Below, in pieces: positions 16,984 through 24,791 of a stretch of DNA of 64,000 bases. The stretch covers positions 2,805,501 to 2,869,500 of the forward strand of contig NZ_CP133190.1 in assembly GCF_030913705.1 (NCBI RefSeq). The letters run 5' to 3'. The notes below the pieces were generated by a model that did no database searches, was not told where the DNA came from, and was given only the letters and a program-made list of their open reading frames with translations. The DNA is from Anaerocolumna sp. MB42-C2. Lineage in GTDB: Bacteria > Bacillota > Clostridia > Lachnospirales > Lachnospiraceae. The position numbers and the translations under genes were made by a program. Positions within the stretch are counted from its first letter, which is position 1. Each line of letters begins with the position of its first letter.

Positions 16984-17757
16984 ATGTCTCTTCCTATTGT
17001 ATACAGTATTGCCCGCCGTACAATGATTTCAAATGTGATATATCTGGCTCGGGACAGTAAATGTGACAACTATCGAAAATTATATCTGAATTATGCTCTG
17101 CAACTGATTGAACTCACCGCAAAGGAGACTCTTATGCAATATAATCATATCGTATTTGATTTGGATGGAACACTGATTGATACCGAAAATGCCATTTTGA
17201 AGACCTGGCAGTACACACTTGAAACATATGGTCATAAATATTCTCTTGAAAATCTGAGGATTGTATTGGGAATTCCGACCCTTGATGCCCTTAAACTGCT
17301 TGAAGCATTTGTAGATCAGGATTTTGAAAATAAATGGATTCAAAATTACAGCAAGTTCTCAGATCAGGCCGAGTTTTTCCCGGGTGTAGAAGACATGCTG
17401 CAATTTATGAAAAAAAGCGGATTTCATCTTGGCATTGTCACTTCCAGAAAGAGAACGGAATATGAAAGCTATTTCCGCAAATTCAACCTAAAGCAAATAT
17501 TTGAACTAATTGTCTGTGCAGACGATACACTGCGGCACAAACCGGATCCTGCACCGCTTCTTTATTATGCAGAAAAAACCGGTACAACACCCGATTCAAA
17601 CATCTATATCGGCGATATGCCAACCGATATAACATGTGCGAATGCGGCTGGTTTTGCCTCCGGACTTGTGACCTGGAACCAATCCTCTGTTTTAGAACCT
17701 GCTGCAGATTACATTTTTACATCGCCTGAGGATCTTCTGAAGCTGTACAATATCTAG
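16984..17757 (+). CDS. HAD-superfamily phosphatase, phosphoglycolate phosphatase-like
   Basis: HAD hydrolase with motif I DLDGTLIDT, motif II VTSRKR (Thr/Ser), motif III KPDP and motif IV GDMPTDI, and an alpha-helical cap between I and II. The length from the internal ATG at 17134 is 207 aa, normal for the Gph/PpaX group. The ATG at 16984 has AAAGGAGG 9 nt upstream and adds 50 residues (MSLPIVYSIARRTMISNVIY...) not usual for the family, while the ATG at 17134 has its own AAAGGAG. Both starts may be used. It acts on a small phosphate ester in the cytoplasm; the substrate is unknown. Confidence 0.88.
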   Translation: MSLPIVYSIARRTMISNVIYLARDSKCDNYRKLYLNYALQLIELTAKETLMQYNHIVFDLDGTLIDTENAILKTWQYTLETYGHKYSLENLRIVLGIPTLDALKLLEAFVDQDFENKWIQNYSKFSDQAEFFPGVEDMLQFMKKSGFHLGIVTSRKRTEYESYFRKFNLKQIFELIVCADDTLRHKPDPAPLLYYAEKTGTTPDSNIYIGDMPTDITCANAAGFASGLVTWNQSSVLEPAADYIFTSPEDLLKLYNI

Positions 17758-17816
17758 GTCTACACAGTAATCCATATACCCCGCTGCATATTTGCTCCGG
17801 AATACGAAATAAATGT

Positions 17817-17848
17817 CCGTAGCCTGGTTCCGACCGGACAGGCTACGG
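17817..17848. terminator. GC-rich hairpin between convergent genes
   Basis: CCGTAGCCTG pairs perfectly with CAGGCTACGG across a 12-nt loop, between the HAD and ArsA genes. It lacks a U-tract. Confidence 0.5.
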
Positions 17849-17893
17849 TACTTAACGCATCAAATTGCTTGGATTATTATCTGAAGCTTTCAT

Positions 17894-19081
17894 TTAATTT
17901 CTAACCGGTTGAAACATGATATTTAAGTAACCATCTTCAAATTTTGCACTTGTAATCTCTTTATCATTTACTTCACTTGGAATTGGAAAGCGACGCACCT
18001 CATTTTTGATCGCCAGGATGATTTCCTGTGCTTCCTGTCGTAAATCAAGCGACTCTTTCTCTGCAAACGGAAGTAAAATACGGAGTGAAACCTTATCCTC
18101 TTCTAACCGCTTAACCTGGTAAATTTCTTTACTGAATAATACTTTTAGTGGATCAACCTCTTCAAATAAAATTTCTCCTGCTTCTTTTAATACCTCTAGT
18201 GTACGAAGTTCTTTTGATAATAAAGGCAGCCTTAATTTCGGTACTTCAGAAAAGCTTTGATTGATTTCTTCTAACCTGTCCTGCTGCATAAGCACCCATT
18301 TTGAAAAGTATCCCTCCATCGCTTCTTTTGGATATATACGATTTACAATAATTGCATCAACATTATAATTATAAAGATATAGACAGGTAAAATTACGTTT
18401 TGTTTCACTAATGACTATCTTTTCAGGGGTTGTAACAATACGCAGACTTACAATCTCTTTATTTAACATCAAGGTTTGTAAAGCGGCCAACTTATCCATC
18501 AAAAATGTAAGGTCATCAAAGACATTATCTTTTGGCATCGGAATCTTCATCACCTTTTCTACTACTGGACCTGCAACTTTCGCTGCTTTTCGTTTTATTG
18601 GCAATACTTTATCGAATATCCCCGAGAGTTTTTCCGGATATTTAAGCAAAGCTAATGTCTCCCCCGTCGGTGCACAATCAACAATTAATGCATCGTATTG
18701 ATTTTGTTCATAGATATCTAATATTTTAAAAAGAGAAAAAAGTTCTTCAAGACCCGGAAATACCAGAAGTTCTTCGACTTCAATACTATTTTCACTTTGG
18801 ACGGTTAGTAGTTGTTTAAAATAATTTTTTAGATTTCCCCAACTCTTCTCGCTTTCATAAACCGTATCGATTTCTAATGCATCAATTGAATTCGTTACTC
18901 TCGTAATTTCTTTTCCCAATTTAATGCCAAATGAATCACCCAGACTGTGTGCCTGGTCTGTACTCATAATCATTACTTTTTTCCCTGTTTCCGCAATTTT
19001 ACATGCAGTTGCCGCAGCAACACTGGTTTTGCCAACGCCACCTTTACCGGTGTATATAATCACTCTCATAATCTCATCCAC
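17894..19081 (-). CDS. ArsA/GET3-family ATPase with HSP20-like domain (second copy)
   Basis: 395-aa soluble ATPase. It has the deviant Walker A GKGGVGKT at residues 12-19, the STDQAHSLGD switch I and DCAPTGETLALLKYPE, the ArsA switch II motif (DTAPTGHTLR in ArsA). The last 65 residues (LRILLPFAEKESLDL...) match the small HSP20-like domain found at the C-terminus of many bacterial ArsA homologues. There is no arsenite efflux pump gene nearby, so a role in protein or cofactor handling is as likely as arsenite resistance. The ATG at 19081 has AAGGGA 6 nt upstream. It is about 40% similar by eye to the ArsA at 19362. Confidence 0.9.
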   Translation of the reverse strand: MDEIMRVIIYTGKGGVGKTSVAAATACKIAETGKKVMIMSTDQAHSLGDSFGIKLGKEITRVTNSIDALEIDTVYESEKSWGNLKNYFKQLLTVQSENSIEVEELLVFPGLEELFSLFKILDIYEQNQYDALIVDCAPTGETLALLKYPEKLSGIFDKVLPIKRKAAKVAGPVVEKVMKIPMPKDNVFDDLTFLMDKLAALQTLMLNKEIVSLRIVTTPEKIVISETKRNFTCLYLYNYNVDAIIVNRIYPKEAMEGYFSKWVLMQQDRLEEINQSFSEVPKLRLPLLSKELRTLEVLKEAGEILFEEVDPLKVLFSKEIYQVKRLEEDKVSLRILLPFAEKESLDLRQEAQEIILAIKNEVRRFPIPSEVNDKEITSAKFEDGYLNIMFQPVRN

Positions 19082-19087
19082 TTTCCC

Positions 19088-19372
19088 TTAATCAATCTTG
19101 ATTTTATTTGATTTTGATGCCTCGGTTCGATTTACATTCTCTTGCGTTGTATGATGATCCTTTGTCTTATTTGCACTTTCCTCATTATTTGCTTCAGACT
19201 GATACTGCACTGCTAAGTTAGCAATTTCCATCACTCCCTCCATAAATAATTCTTTCAATTCATGTTCTATGACCTCAAAATGACGGTTCGCACTTTCGGG
19301 AAACAATTTTCTGAATGCCATTTTTTGATATTTACCTGCTTCTAAAACTCTGCCTAACATTTCACTGCGCAT
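19088..19372 (-). CDS. Small hypothetical protein between two ArsA ATPases
   Basis: 94-aa protein starting MRSEMLGRVLEAGKYQKMAF at ATG 19372, which overlaps the stop of the upstream ArsA gene and is preceded by GGAGAGG. The N-terminal 65 residues are helical and charged (HFEVIEHELKELFMEGVMEI); the C-terminal tail is Asn/Ser/Thr/Lys-rich and probably disordered. It is not a recognised family. Its position inside the operon suggests an accessory or client-binding partner of the ATPases. The longer frame to 19435 lies inside the ArsA gene and is not favoured. Confidence 0.7.
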   Translation of the reverse strand: MRSEMLGRVLEAGKYQKMAFRKLFPESANRHFEVIEHELKELFMEGVMEIANLAVQYQSEANNEESANKTKDHHTTQENVNRTEASKSNKIKID

Positions 19373-20543
19373 CTGCACCCTCTCCTTTCTCAAATTGAAT
19401 ATACAAACAATCCTGCTCATATTTGGCACTAGCAATCATATACTTTCTTAATACATTGGGTAATGGGATATTCCGTTTAAAATTACCGATTTTTAGTACC
19501 ACATCCGTATTGGTCTGAAACAAATCAATCTCTTTCTTATCAACAAACGGCAGATGAACTTTTAATAAATATCCACTATCATTAGTTTCAAATGTCTCTC
19601 TATTTGATATTTCAACTTGAGTAAAGACGTTACCTTTTTCTAAAACATCATTGCAAATCCTTACAATTGCATTGATTCCCTTGATTTCTTCTTCATACCA
19701 AGGTACACGGTACATCGGTAATGCCTGAAAACTCTGTTTGATCTCATCCATGTAGGTTGATTGTATTGCCAGCCATTGATCAAAAAAAGAATTATTAATA
19801 TCTTTTGGCAAGATACGGTTAATATAAATTCCATCTACATTGAAATTGTATAAATTCATATACATATAATTTCTTTTGGTTTCTTCTACTACCATTTTCT
19901 CAGGAATGGTAACCAGACGAATACTTGTAACTTCTCTGTCTTTCAGTAATTCCTGCAGTTGAAACAATTCATAATATAGTTTTTCAATATCGTTCATAGC
20001 TACTTTATTTGGCAGTGAAACTTTAAACATCTGCTTGGAAATCGGTGAGAGAACACGAACCGCAACTTTACCAATCGGAAATAACTTCTCCATATACCAG
20101 GATAAAAGCTCCGGAAACTTTAACAGTGACAACGTTTCTCCCGTGGGTGCACAATCCACAATGATTCTTTCATACGTATTGGCTTGATATATTTTTGCAA
20201 TCTTTAAAAGTGCAAATAATTCTTCCATTCCTGGCACCATACCAAATTCTTGTATATTTTCACCATAGGAAACCGGCAGCATTTTTTTGATTGCAGCTGT
20301 CATATCTTTAAAGTCATTTTCCATTATGGTATTCGGATCAATTTCATAAATATCTAAATGTTCCATTAAGTTGATTGGTTCACTTCCCAGCTTAGTTTCA
20401 AAAATATCTCCTAAATTATGTGCCATATCCGTACTGACTAGTAATGTATCAATCCCTTGTCTGGCACTCATATAGGCATGGGCGGAACTGATACAGCTTT
20501 TTCCAACGCCGCCTTTTCCTGTAAAAATGTAAATGTGACTCAT
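19362..20543 (-). CDS. ArsA/GET3-family ATPase with HSP20-like domain (first copy)
   Basis: 393-aa soluble ATPase, paralogue of the gene at 17894. GKGGVGKS lies at residues 9-16, followed by STDMAHNLGD and DCAPTGETLSLLKFPE. The C-terminal HSP20-like domain reads YLLKVHLPFVDKKEIDL and so on. The start is ATG 20543, 8 nt after AGGAGG; an in-frame TTG at 20549 is too close to that site. Encoding two ArsA-type subunits in tandem suggests a heterodimer or two separate clients. The MarR gene upstream likely controls the set. Confidence 0.9.
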   Translation of the reverse strand: MSHIYIFTGKGGVGKSCISSAHAYMSARQGIDTLLVSTDMAHNLGDIFETKLGSEPINLMEHLDIYEIDPNTIMENDFKDMTAAIKKMLPVSYGENIQEFGMVPGMEELFALLKIAKIYQANTYERIIVDCAPTGETLSLLKFPELLSWYMEKLFPIGKVAVRVLSPISKQMFKVSLPNKVAMNDIEKLYYELFQLQELLKDREVTSIRLVTIPEKMVVEETKRNYMYMNLYNFNVDGIYINRILPKDINNSFFDQWLAIQSTYMDEIKQSFQALPMYRVPWYEEEIKGINAIVRICNDVLEKGNVFTQVEISNRETFETNDSGYLLKVHLPFVDKKEIDLFQTNTDVVLKIGNFKRNIPLPNVLRKYMIASAKYEQDCLYIQFEKGEGADAQ

Positions 20544-20664
20544 ATCCAATCCCTCCTAATATTAGATAAATAGTTTAAAAGAAAATTTAATTCAATAGCA
20601 GAATAGTTCCTTGTTCGAAGTATTGTTTTAAAAGAAAAGGAATCTTATCAATTCCTTTTTCAAT

Positions 20665-21153
20665 TTATTCTATTGTAATTTTTCTCACTATTTGGTGTTG
20701 CGTATCTTGTATCCGCTCTTCTTTCATTATATCAACAACGCGGTCCATCATACGAACGAATAGTTTAATTTCTTCTTGTGAAAAAGATTGCATTATTTTT
20801 GAAGCATAAAATACTACTTCTTTGATAATAGATTGAATCTGTGCTTCTCCCTTAATCCCTAAAGTTATGGTTACCACTCGTTTATCCTCTTGACTTCTTT
20901 GCCGGCTGATCAGTTTCCTTTTTTCCATTCTGGAAATGATACCGGTTGCTGTATTAAGAGGAGCATGAATATACTCTGCGATCTGTGTCATATTCACTTC
21001 TTGGGTTCGATATAGCAGCCAAAGGACTAAAATTTCATTCTTTGTACAATCTAATAAAATATTTTCCCAAATTTCAGAAGAAAGCAAATCCTTCACTTGA
21101 TCAACATATTTATAAATTTGTTGTTCTATTTGCTGAAATTCCAATAAAATCAT
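20665..21153 (-). CDS. MarR-family transcriptional regulator
   Basis: 162-aa winged-helix regulator. The recognition region reads MTQIAEYIHAPLNTATGIISRMEKRKLISR and the wing RSQEDKRVVTITLG, both typical of MarR. Flanking helices form the dimer interface. It is the first gene of a run with the two ArsA ATPases and the small gene; the 115-bp gap to the ArsA gene leaves room for its own operator. MarR proteins normally repress and respond to small ligands; none is evident. Confidence 0.92.
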   Translation of the reverse strand: MILLEFQQIEQQIYKYVDQVKDLLSSEIWENILLDCTKNEILVLWLLYRTQEVNMTQIAEYIHAPLNTATGIISRMEKRKLISRQRSQEDKRVVTITLGIKGEAQIQSIIKEVVFYASKIMQSFSQEEIKLFVRMMDRVVDIMKEERIQDTQHQIVRKITIE

Positions 21154-21333
21154 CCCTCTGCTATATATTTCTTCTATCGAAGTAATTTAATTCTATACCC
21201 GAAGTATCTTTTTGTCAAGTAATATTTTTTAAATATGTATAATAGTAATAGTTAGTGTATTTTTCACAATATTGTAGCCTTTGATATTGAGGTTACTTTA
21301 TGCAATGTTGTATATGTAAATCTTATTAATAAT

Positions 21334-21437
21334 AGCATTTTGTGCACTCACAACCAAAAAGTGATAATAGCAAATGAGTTTTCTTATGAAAATGCTAGAA
21401 GCCATTGTGGTCCACCGGCCTAGCCGGTGGTTTTTTT
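21334..21437 (+). ncRNA. Candidate small RNA with intrinsic terminator
   Basis: AGCATTTT (21334-21341) pairs with AAAATGCT (21389-21396), enclosing smaller stems. It is followed by the perfect hairpin CCACCGGCCTAGCCGGTGG and seven T residues (21412-21437). There is no gene upstream on the plus strand to need this terminator: the nearest genes run on the minus strand. The RNA family was not recognised. Confidence 0.4.
21412..21437 (+). terminator. Strong intrinsic terminator
   Basis: CCACCGGC-CTA-GCCGGTGG stem followed by TTTTTTT. Confidence 0.85.
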
Positions 21438-21461
21438 AAGATAACCCTGCAAGAAGAAACT

Positions 21462-21490
21462 CCATCTAATTTTAACTAGATGGGGTTTTG
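21462..21490. terminator. Hairpin, possible terminator
   Basis: CCATCTAATT...AACTAGATGG stem followed by GGTTTTG on the plus strand. It may also serve the convergent PNPOx-like gene. Confidence 0.5.
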
Positions 21491-21617
21491 TATTTTCGAA
21501 CTAGGTTTATAATACTATATAGTTTTTAGCTTTCGTAAGTTCTTAGTTGTCTGCTCATACACTGATTCGACAAAATGGAATTCACAAATATGTTTTTCAG
21601 CATACATAAATGAATTT

Positions 21618-22040
21618 TTATATTACTCCTCTTACCGTCTTCCAATCAATAAATAGAGTATAGCTATCTGTTGTAAATCTTAAAACTACATATCCTGGAT
21701 CATTAGGTCCGCTAAAATGATTAGCCAATCCAGAATACCACATTTCATGTTTAACATCCCGATCGGTGATTATTTCCATCCTACCTTTTAATGATATGTG
21801 GTACTCCGTCGAATTAAAACAGACACATGCATCTGGACGAAATTGAATACGCTCCGTACGAGTACCAAAGCCAGTACAAAATGCTATGCTTTTGATACCA
21901 TCCGCTTTTGATGGAGTAATAGTTGTTGTGTTCGGACGATCATCTATATCCATTAATGTTAATGCACAATATCCATCCTCACCACATTGTCCCTGAATAA
22001 TTTCTATTGCTTTTTGAATTAGTTCCTCATTCACATCCAT
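21618..22040 (-). CDS. Pyridoxamine 5'-phosphate oxidase-like flavin-binding protein
   Basis: 140-aa protein of the split-barrel PNPOx-like fold. Features are an N-terminal helix, YCALTLMDIDDRPNTTTITP, IKSIAFCTGFGTRTERIQFR (typical of general-stress-protein-26-type members) and YHISLKGRMEIITDRDVKHE with the W-x-x-G segment MWYSGLANHF. It probably binds FMN or F420-like cofactor in the cytoplasm; the substrate is unknown. The ATG at 22040 follows AAGGAAAAAAAT. It is a single gene convergent with the candidate RNA. Confidence 0.85.
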   Translation of the reverse strand: MDVNEELIQKAIEIIQGQCGEDGYCALTLMDIDDRPNTTTITPSKADGIKSIAFCTGFGTRTERIQFRPDACVCFNSTEYHISLKGRMEIITDRDVKHEMWYSGLANHFSGPNDPGYVVLRFTTDSYTLFIDWKTVRGVI

Positions 22041-22236
22041 ATTTTTTTCCTTTACAAATTCAAATCTATCTGTTTCATTATTAATAAAAAATCTTTAATT
22101 ACCCAACACACCGTTCTGCTGCTAGATTAGATTTTTCGTCAAAAGTAATTATTAGCATAATACTTCTCCCATAAATCTAAGTGGCATATGCTGCCTTTTC
22201 ATTCGCAAAGAAATAATCTTTTCTAAATCCATTGAA

Positions 22237-22524
22237 TTACTCTCTTTCGTACTTAGCATTTTCCAACTTCCATTTCTTACACTGTTCAATTCGTGCACCA
22301 TGTGGTGTATCTCCGTGTTCAGGGTCACATGAATACTGTGTTAGAAGATTGCAGGGAAACTCAGAACACTCTCCACAATGTAAAGCTCCTTTATTTTGAC
22401 AACATATAGCTATAGGGCACTCCCCATGAAATGGATTCCCATTTGTTTCTATACATCCACCACAGTTATAAGGTTCCTTCCACTCACATCCTACGCAATG
22501 TAATCCGCATCTTGAAACAACCAT
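22237..22524 (-). CDS. DUF3795 cysteine-rich protein
   Basis: 95-aa protein with CGLHCVGCEWKEPYNCGGC near the N-terminus and further Cys pairs (CPIAICCQNKGALHCGEC, FPCNLL). This Cys-rich pattern is typical of DUF3795, thought to bind metal such as zinc or an iron-sulfur cluster. Small, no membrane segments. It lies 57 nt downstream of the WYL regulator in the same direction, so it may be co-transcribed. Function unknown. Confidence 0.85.
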   Translation of the reverse strand: MVVSRCGLHCVGCEWKEPYNCGGCIETNGNPFHGECPIAICCQNKGALHCGECSEFPCNLLTQYSCDPEHGDTPHGARIEQCKKWKLENAKYERE

Positions 22525-22581
22525 ACTATTTATTCACCTCCGTTTTCAACAGAATATCAAATTGAACATGACATCAGTATG

Positions 22582-23484
22582 TCATGATTCATAAATATTT
22601 TTCATTCTTTCTATTTCATCTTTTATTTTCTCCACCAAGTCAATCGGCGAAATAACTTTTACCTTACTACCAAACTGTAACAACCATTGAATTGCAGCAT
22701 CCAAGCTGGAAAAGCCCCACTTAGTATATAATTTTCCATCATCCATTATTAAAAAGGATGATGGGCCATATTCATCTACCAATTTGAATTTCAAGGATGG
22801 TTCATATATTGCTTCTATGAAATAATCATCCGTCATATGTAAACCATATTTACTTTTTCCCTCTGGTATTTCTCTAGTCACATACTTTTCTTCACATCTA
22901 CTTAAGTTCCACAATCTTCTTAATTTATACATTCTAAAATCATTACGCTCTGTTGAATATCCAAACACATACCAATCAGACCATTTGAAAACAATTTTAT
23001 ATGGTTCAATTACCTTATCTTCTTCTCCCTTGTTATAGAAATAATGAAATGCAATAAGCTTTCTATCTCGAATCGCAGATTTTATTATTTCTATTTTTTC
23101 TGTTAAATCACCCTTATAGAAAGAGGAAAGGTCAATTTCAATATGTTCTGCAAGCTCAGTAATGGAGCTGTCACCAATTTTCTTAGCTAATTGTTTTGCT
23201 GTGTCTGAATCAGAAACGCTGTCTATTGACTTTAATCCAGAAAAAATAGCTGTAAGCTCTTGTTCAGTAAACACTGTTGTGTCTAATGAGAATCCTTCCA
23301 TTATCGAGATTCCACCATTAGCTCCTTGTGTTGTAACTATAGGAATTCCAGCCTTACAAATATCCTCGATATCTCGATTAATAGTCCGTCTCGATACTTC
23401 AAATTTTTCTGCAAGATATGGGGCTGTTACAATTTTATTCTGTTGTAGTGTCGTAATAATACCTATATGGCGATCTATCTTCAT
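22582..23484 (-). CDS. WYL-domain HTH transcriptional regulator
   Basis: 300-aa YafY/DeoR-like regulator. The N-terminal HTH_11 reads IGIITTLQQNKIVTAPYLAE, then FEVSRRTINRDIEDICKAGI. The central WYL domain has IAFHYFYNKGEEDKVIEPYK and IVFKWSDWYVFGYSTERNDF, and a C-terminal WCX-like extension follows. The ATG at 23484 has GAGG 6 nt upstream; the frame continues to 23571 without a better start. WYL proteins sense nucleotides, DNA ends or small ligands. It sits just outside the left end of the mobile element, so it was the neighbour of guaA before insertion. Confidence 0.9.
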   Translation of the reverse strand: MKIDRHIGIITTLQQNKIVTAPYLAEKFEVSRRTINRDIEDICKAGIPIVTTQGANGGISIMEGFSLDTTVFTEQELTAIFSGLKSIDSVSDSDTAKQLAKKIGDSSITELAEHIEIDLSSFYKGDLTEKIEIIKSAIRDRKLIAFHYFYNKGEEDKVIEPYKIVFKWSDWYVFGYSTERNDFRMYKLRRLWNLSRCEEKYVTREIPEGKSKYGLHMTDDYFIEAIYEPSLKFKLVDEYGPSSFLIMDDGKLYTKWGFSSLDAAIQWLLQFGSKVKVISPIDLVEKIKDEIERMKNIYES

Positions 23485-23630
23485 GAGTACCTCAACACCC
23501 TCTTTTAAACATAAATACAATACTATTCTTAAAATCCGTATCATTTTTCTAAATACTCTTAAAATATTCACTCCGAATCAATAATAATATCCTATCGTGA
23601 CACTAAATTCTGCTGACATTTTGCTGACGT

Positions 23631-23673
23631 AAAAACTGGTAAGCCGCTTATTTGCGGCTTACCAGCGTTTTTA
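23631..23673 (-). terminator. Original guaA terminator, now displaced
   Basis: On the minus strand CTGGTAAGCCGC-aaataa-GCGGCTTACCAG followed by TTTTTACG: a perfect intrinsic terminator. It stands 2 bp from the left att repeat, so before the element inserted it directly followed the guaA stop codon. Confidence 0.85.
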
Positions 23674-23674
23674 G

Positions 23675-23688
23675 GTCACTCAAACTCA
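23675..23688. repeat. Left attachment site core
   Basis: GTCACTCAAACTCA, identical to the copy at the guaA stop codon. It stands next to the displaced guaA terminator, marking the far junction of the element. Confidence 0.85.
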
Positions 23689-23693
23689 GCGCC

Positions 23694-23808
23694 TAGAATC
23701 ATTTTGGAGATACATTTGTTTCTGTTTCGTGTTTTTAAATCGCTGAATTCCATGTAGTATTTTATTTTTGTTGCGTCATAGAGAAATTTTAGAATCAAAA
23801 TAGAATCA
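23694..23808. repeat. TAGAATCA repeats, left end of element
   Basis: TAGAATCA occurs at 23694-23701, 23790-23797 and 23801-23808, in the same orientation as two copies at the right end (35593-35600, 35604-35611). Clustered short repeats at both ends of an element are typical of arm-type integrase sites. Confidence 0.5.
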
Positions 23809-24078
23809 AGAAACAAGTTTTAATGCTTCATTAATATATTCTTGTAGAACAACATAACTATTGAGCATACCATCTGACGTTTGATTACTTTGATCAGAAA
23901 TATATCTTAATTTATCTTTCATATTATCACATATATCTTCCAGTTCTTTATTCTCAATTTCCTTTGCATAGCGCAGAGAATGATTTAAAGTCCTTTCTAA
24001 TCTTGTTCTAAAAACATATGGCGACTCATTTTTCATTTCGATAATTTTCATCCATTCCAAGTTAAGATTTTCTCTCAT
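23806..24078 (-). CDS. Hypothetical 90-aa protein of the mobile element
   Basis: 90-aa helical, charged protein (FRTRLERTLNHSLRYAKEIE; LEDICDNMKDKLRYISDQ). The family was not recognised. Its ATG at 24078 lies inside the end of the nucleotidyltransferase gene (17-nt overlap) with AAGGAG 9 nt upstream, so it is translationally coupled to it. It may be a partner or immunity-type subunit, but nothing in the sequence shows this. The 3' end runs into the TAGAATCA repeats at the element's left end. Confidence 0.7.
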   Translation of the reverse strand: MRENLNLEWMKIIEMKNESPYVFRTRLERTLNHSLRYAKEIENKELEDICDNMKDKLRYISDQSNQTSDGMLNSYVVLQEYINEALKLVS

Positions 24079-24790
24079 TTTTCTCTACTCCTTCCATAGC
24101 GATCTCCAATAATTCATTTTCGCATTTAATCCAATATTCAAGCATTTCTTTGCTTCCATTATCAACATTATACTTTTTCCCAGTTTGGAACAATCTATAA
24201 TCATATAGCTTAGAATATTCATCTAACGTAAATGTAATTTGTTCTTTATATATCTTCTTACATGTTATTATAACAGATTTTCTTCCAAAATCAATTTCAT
24301 TATTTAAATATGCAATTGCTATGCAGGTATTTCTCACTAAAGAAGCCAAAACAGAAAGCTCATAATTAATATTTATATATGAATTACTCAATTCATTATA
24401 TATATCATTTACGATTTGTTTATATTCCATTAAATCATTCAATACACCATCATATTTCGGTAATGATATTAGTAGCTTTTCGAGATCACCACTTCTACTA
24501 TATTGCTTAATCCCTTCTTTTTTTATATGCCACAAAAAATAGGATCCATTTTTAAACATTCTCTCTATTTTTGAAAGTCTGTAAAGCGAAATCCATTCTA
24601 CAGGGACTTTCAATTTTTCAGCAAACATTCTTTTATAATTAACATATTCTTTTTCTTCGCAATCGTCAATAACAATTAAAATATCAATATCACTATATTC
24701 ATCATTTTCTCCACGAGCTACGGATCCAAACAAATATATTTCCATTATGTTTTTTTCAGTCAATAAATTTCTGATTTTCAATTTCTCCAT
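24062..24790 (-). CDS. MNT-type nucleotidyltransferase with helical C-terminal domain
   Basis: 242-aa protein. The N-terminal minimal nucleotidyltransferase carries the full active-site motif GSVARGENDEYSDIDILIVI (GS-x10-DxD). The C-terminal part is all-helical (ELSVLASLVRNTCIAIAYLN), HEPN-like in appearance but without an RxxxxH motif. The ATG at 24790 has GAGG 5 nt upstream and starts 1 nt from the stop of the channel-like gene. MNT domains adenylylate protein partners or small molecules; here the adjacent 90-aa and channel-like proteins are candidate partners. It is not a typical CD-NTase, being shorter with an MNT-style motif. Confidence 0.85.
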   Translation of the reverse strand: MEKLKIRNLLTEKNIMEIYLFGSVARGENDEYSDIDILIVIDDCEEKEYVNYKRMFAEKLKVPVEWISLYRLSKIERMFKNGSYFLWHIKKEGIKQYSRSGDLEKLLISLPKYDGVLNDLMEYKQIVNDIYNELSNSYININYELSVLASLVRNTCIAIAYLNNEIDFGRKSVIITCKKIYKEQITFTLDEYSKLYDYRLFQTGKKYNVDNGSKEMLEYWIKCENELLEIAMEGVEKNERKS

Positions 24791-24791
24791 T

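Larger units (their letters stand above)
21154..21617. other. Intergenic stretch with candidate RNA and terminators
   Basis: No protein gene seen in these 464 bp. They contain an AT-rich promoter-like region (TATAAT near 21237), a structured segment at 21334-21437 ending in a terminator, and a second hairpin at 21462-21490. Confidence 0.6.

Noticed and set aside
17894..20543. Arsenite-resistance operon
   Set aside because: No arsB, acr3, arsC or arsR-type gene is present; the ArsA label reflects the ATPase family only.
24062..24790. CBASS cyclic-oligonucleotide synthase
   Set aside because: The motif and length fit a minimal (MNT) nucleotidyltransferase; there is no larger CD-NTase core, no Cap2/Cap3 and no recognised CBASS effector.
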